Below, in pieces: positions 62,118 to 64,000 of a DNA stretch of 64,000 nt. The notes under the pieces were generated by a model. It did no database searches. It was given only the letters and a program-made list of their open reading frames with translations, and was not told the DNA's origin. The stretch covers positions 310,001-374,000 of the forward strand of contig NZ_LFBU01000001.1 of assembly GCF_001045555.1 (NCBI RefSeq), written 5' to 3'. A program made the position numbers and the translations under genes. The DNA is from Marinobacter subterrani. GTDB lineage: Bacteria > Pseudomonadota > Gammaproteobacteria > Pseudomonadales > Oleiphilaceae. Positions within the stretch are counted from its first letter, which is position 1. Each line of letters starts with the position of its first letter.

Positions 62118-62146
62118 TCGACACGCTTAACCAACGGAGATATTCA

Positions 62147-62509
62147 ATGAAATCAATTAAACTGCTTGTTGCCGGCCTGTTGGCTCTGATGCCTGCGCTG
62201 GCCATGGCTCAGGCGCCGAGTGCCCCTGGCATGGGTGTTATGGGCCAGGTCATCTTTTTCGCCGGCTTCATACTGATTTTCTACTTCCTGATCTGGCGCC
62301 CGCAGTCCAAGCGTGCGAAAGAGCACAAGGCTTTGATGTCCGGCCTGAACAAGGGTGACGAAGTCGTGACCTCCGGCGGTCTTGCCGGCAAGATTACCAA
62401 GGTGACGGATGACTTTATTGTTGTTGAAATTGCTGACAACGTCGAAATCAAGGTTCAGAAAGTCGCAGTTGCCGCAGCCCTGCCCAAGGGTACGCTCAAG
62501 GACATCTGA
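62147..62509 (+). CDS. yajC: preprotein translocase subunit YajC
   Basis: YajC (120 residues) is a single-pass membrane protein of the SecDF-YajC complex. A first hydrophobic stretch (KLLVAGLLALMPALAMAQ) is followed by the anchor helix (FFAGFILIFYFLIWRPQSKR) and the cytosolic beta domain with GDEVVTSGGLAGKITKV. The gene order tgt-yajC-secD is widely conserved. Confidence 0.96.
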   Translation: MKSIKLLVAGLLALMPALAMAQAPSAPGMGVMGQVIFFAGFILIFYFLIWRPQSKRAKEHKALMSGLNKGDEVVTSGGLAGKITKVTDDFIVVEIADNVEIKVQKVAVAAALPKGTLKDI

Positions 62510-62522
62510 GCGAAGGCCATTT

Positions 62523-62548
62523 AGTCCGCCATCCCGGGTGGCCGGACT
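62523..62548. other. stem-loop between yajC and secD
   Basis: AGTCCG-CCA pairs with TGG-CGGACT around a TCCCGGG loop, with one bulged C. No T run follows. It may be a processing or stabilising element in the yajC-secD message. Confidence 0.5.
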
Positions 62549-62604
62549 GAATCCTTCTGGCTGAAACACCAAGGCCGGCCTGTTCGCCGGCTACAAGGGA
62601 TCCC

Positions 62605-64000
62605 ATGCTGAACAAGTATCCGCTTTGGAAAAACCTGGTTATCCTGGTCGCGCTTGTGATCGGGTTTATCTATGCTTTGCCCAACCTTTATCCCGATGAC
62701 TATGCCATCCAGATCACCGGTGCCAGAAGTAGCACTGATGTGAGCGGCGGTGTGCTGGATCGCGCCGTTGATGTGCTCCAGAGTCAGGGTATCGAGGTTA
62801 AAAGCAGTACTCTTCAGGATCGGGATGCTCTGATCCGTCTGACCAGCTCCGATGCCCAGCTGCGAGCCCGCCCCCTTGTGCAGGCCGCTCTGGGTGACGA
62901 CTATCTGGTGGCACTCAATATGGCGCCCTCCACCCCGGACTGGCTGAGAAGCCTCGGAGCAGGCCCAATGAAACTGGGTCTGGATCTGCGCGGTGGTGTG
63001 CATTTCCTGCTTGAAGTGGATATGGAAACCGCGGTCAGCCAGCGCCTTGAGGCAATGGCCGGCCAGGTCAAGCAGCAGTTGCGGGAAGAGCGGATTCGTT
63101 ACCGTGGCGGTGACGTCCAGAACGACCGCAAGATCGTTCTCAGTTTCCGTGATGAAGGATCCCGGGCTGCTGCCTTTGATCTGATTCGCGGTCAGTACAG
63201 CGAATTTTTGCTGGACCAGCAGACCGAGGGAGATGAGTTCCTGCTGGAACTGACGCTGTCCGAAGCCGAGGTTCGGTCGATTCGCGATTACGCCCTTGAG
63301 CAGAACCTCACCACAATCCGCAACCGGGTTAACGAACTGGGTGTTGCCGAACCGCTGGTTCAGCAGCAGGGTGATGACCGAATCATAGTCGAGCTTCCAG
63401 GTGTGCAGGATACTGCCCAGGCCAAGAGGGTACTTGGTGCCACGGCCAATCTCGAGTTCCGGATGGAGGCCCGTCCGGACGCGCCAGCCAGTGAGACGGA
63501 AGAATTCAGGTTCCGGGACCAGCCGCAGCGAACGGCCCGCCTAGAACAGGACGTTATCGCCACCGGTAATAATGTGGCCAACGCCCAGCAGGCCTTCGAC
63601 GAGAACGGCCAGCCTCAGGTGAATATCACCATGGATTCGGTTGGCGGCGACCTGATGAATCGGGCGACTCGAAACGCGATCGGTCGCCGGATGGCGGTGC
63701 TCTTTATCGAATACCGCACAGAAACAGAAACCCGTATGGTCGATGGTAAGCCAAAGCAGTTTGAAGAGCGCGTGGTGGAGAAGGGCATAATCAGTCTGGC
63801 CACAGTTCAATCTGCTCTTGGCAGCAGCTTCCGTATCACCGGGCTGGATTCGATTCCGGAAGCGGCCGAGCTTGCGTTACTGTTGCGTGCCGGTGCTCTG
63901 GCGGCTCCCATGTATTTTGTCCAGGAGCGCACCATCGGGCCAAGCCTGGGGCAGAAAAATATCGATGCCGGCATGATGTCCGTGGCACTCGGCTTCGCCC
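62605..64000 (+). CDS. secD: protein translocase subunit SecD (3' end outside the window)
   Basis: SecD uses the proton gradient to complete protein export on the periplasmic side. The visible 465 residues include the first membrane helix (YPLWKNLVILVALVIGFIYA), the P1 domain with GLDLRGGVHFLLEVDMETAV and RNRVNELGVAEPLVQQQGDD, and the start of the second membrane part (VQERTIGPSLGQKNIDAGMM). The reading frame is open to the window end; about 150 residues with most of the membrane helices are missing. A GGGATCCC context precedes ATG 62605. Confidence 0.96.
   Translation, partial: MLNKYPLWKNLVILVALVIGFIYALPNLYPDDYAIQITGARSSTDVSGGVLDRAVDVLQSQGIEVKSSTLQDRDALIRLTSSDAQLRARPLVQAALGDDYLVALNMAPSTPDWLRSLGAGPMKLGLDLRGGVHFLLEVDMETAVSQRLEAMAGQVKQQLREERIRYRGGDVQNDRKIVLSFRDEGSRAAAFDLIRGQYSEFLLDQQTEGDEFLLELTLSEAEVRSIRDYALEQNLTTIRNRVNELGVAEPLVQQQGDDRIIVELPGVQDTAQAKRVLGATANLEFRMEARPDAPASETEEFRFRDQPQRTARLEQDVIATGNNVANAQQAFDENGQPQVNITMDSVGGDLMNRATRNAIGRRMAVLFIEYRTETETRMVDGKPKQFEERVVEKGIISLATVQSALGSSFRITGLDSIPEAAELALLLRAGALAAPMYFVQERTIGPSLGQKNIDAGMMSVALGFA

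Overview
The window is a chromosomal segment of a motile, GC-rich gammaproteobacterium. Gene content and order point to Marinobacter or a close relative: a split B12-dependent ribonucleotide reductase (NrdJa/NrdJb), a Pseudomonas-type polar flagellar flgBCDE-flgFGHIJKL cluster with sigma-54 promoters, a queA-tgt-yajC-secD block, and many lipid-related enzymes. The genus is inferred from recalled family patterns, not from a database search.

Layout. Positions 1-9.8 kb hold a class I fructose-bisphosphate aldolase, a large dehydrogenase resembling cyanobacterial acyl-ACP reductase, an OsmC/YcaO fusion, a secreted EF-hand protein, a cation:proton antiporter, and an EptA/MCR-type lipid A phosphoethanolamine transferase with a PmrA-box-like site upstream. 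Positions 9.8-18.5 kb carry a membrane protein of unknown role, a GNAT acetyltransferase paired with an acetylpolyamine/HDAC-type deacetylase, an App1-family phosphatase, an SDR, a hotdog thioesterase, a formate/nitrite-type channel and a PAS-GGDEF cyclase, with gene relics between them.

Positions 18.6-26.5 kb are an accessory region rich in broken genes. It has a truncated group II intron, frameshifted or truncated genes (isoprenylcysteine methyltransferase-like, DksA/TraR-like, two copies of a small membrane protein, a thioesterase fragment), a Rho ATPase paralogue without the N-terminal RNA-binding domain, and a CopG/ParE toxin-antitoxin pair bracketed by two attC-like recombination sites. 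Nearly all genes from 19.4 to 24.4 kb lie on the minus strand. I read this as a decayed, integrase-less integron cassette cluster.

Positions 26.5-48 kb are mostly core functions: nrdJab with tandem NrdR-like boxes, a secreted DUF6160-like gene broken at a C7 tract, a TrpXYZ-like ABC transporter, an acyl-CoA synthetase, iron uptake (fbpA, fbpB), c-di-GMP-related genes (PilZ and a degenerate HD-GYP protein), a YadGH-like exporter, queF, a MASE2 adenylate cyclase, a DUF962/Mpo1-like gene and a nitroreductase.

Positions 48-59.7 kb form the flagellar rod, hook and hook-associated cluster in two sigma-54 units. Then come tRNA-Leu(CAA), queA and tgt (queuosine synthesis, linked in function to queF), yajC and the start of secD, which runs off the window end. 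The main points to follow up are the attC/TA/intron relic, the RNA-binding-domain-less Rho, the acyl-ACP-reductase-like protein, and a hairpin at flgE-flgF that overlaps the sigma-54 promoter and covers the flgF ribosome-binding site.
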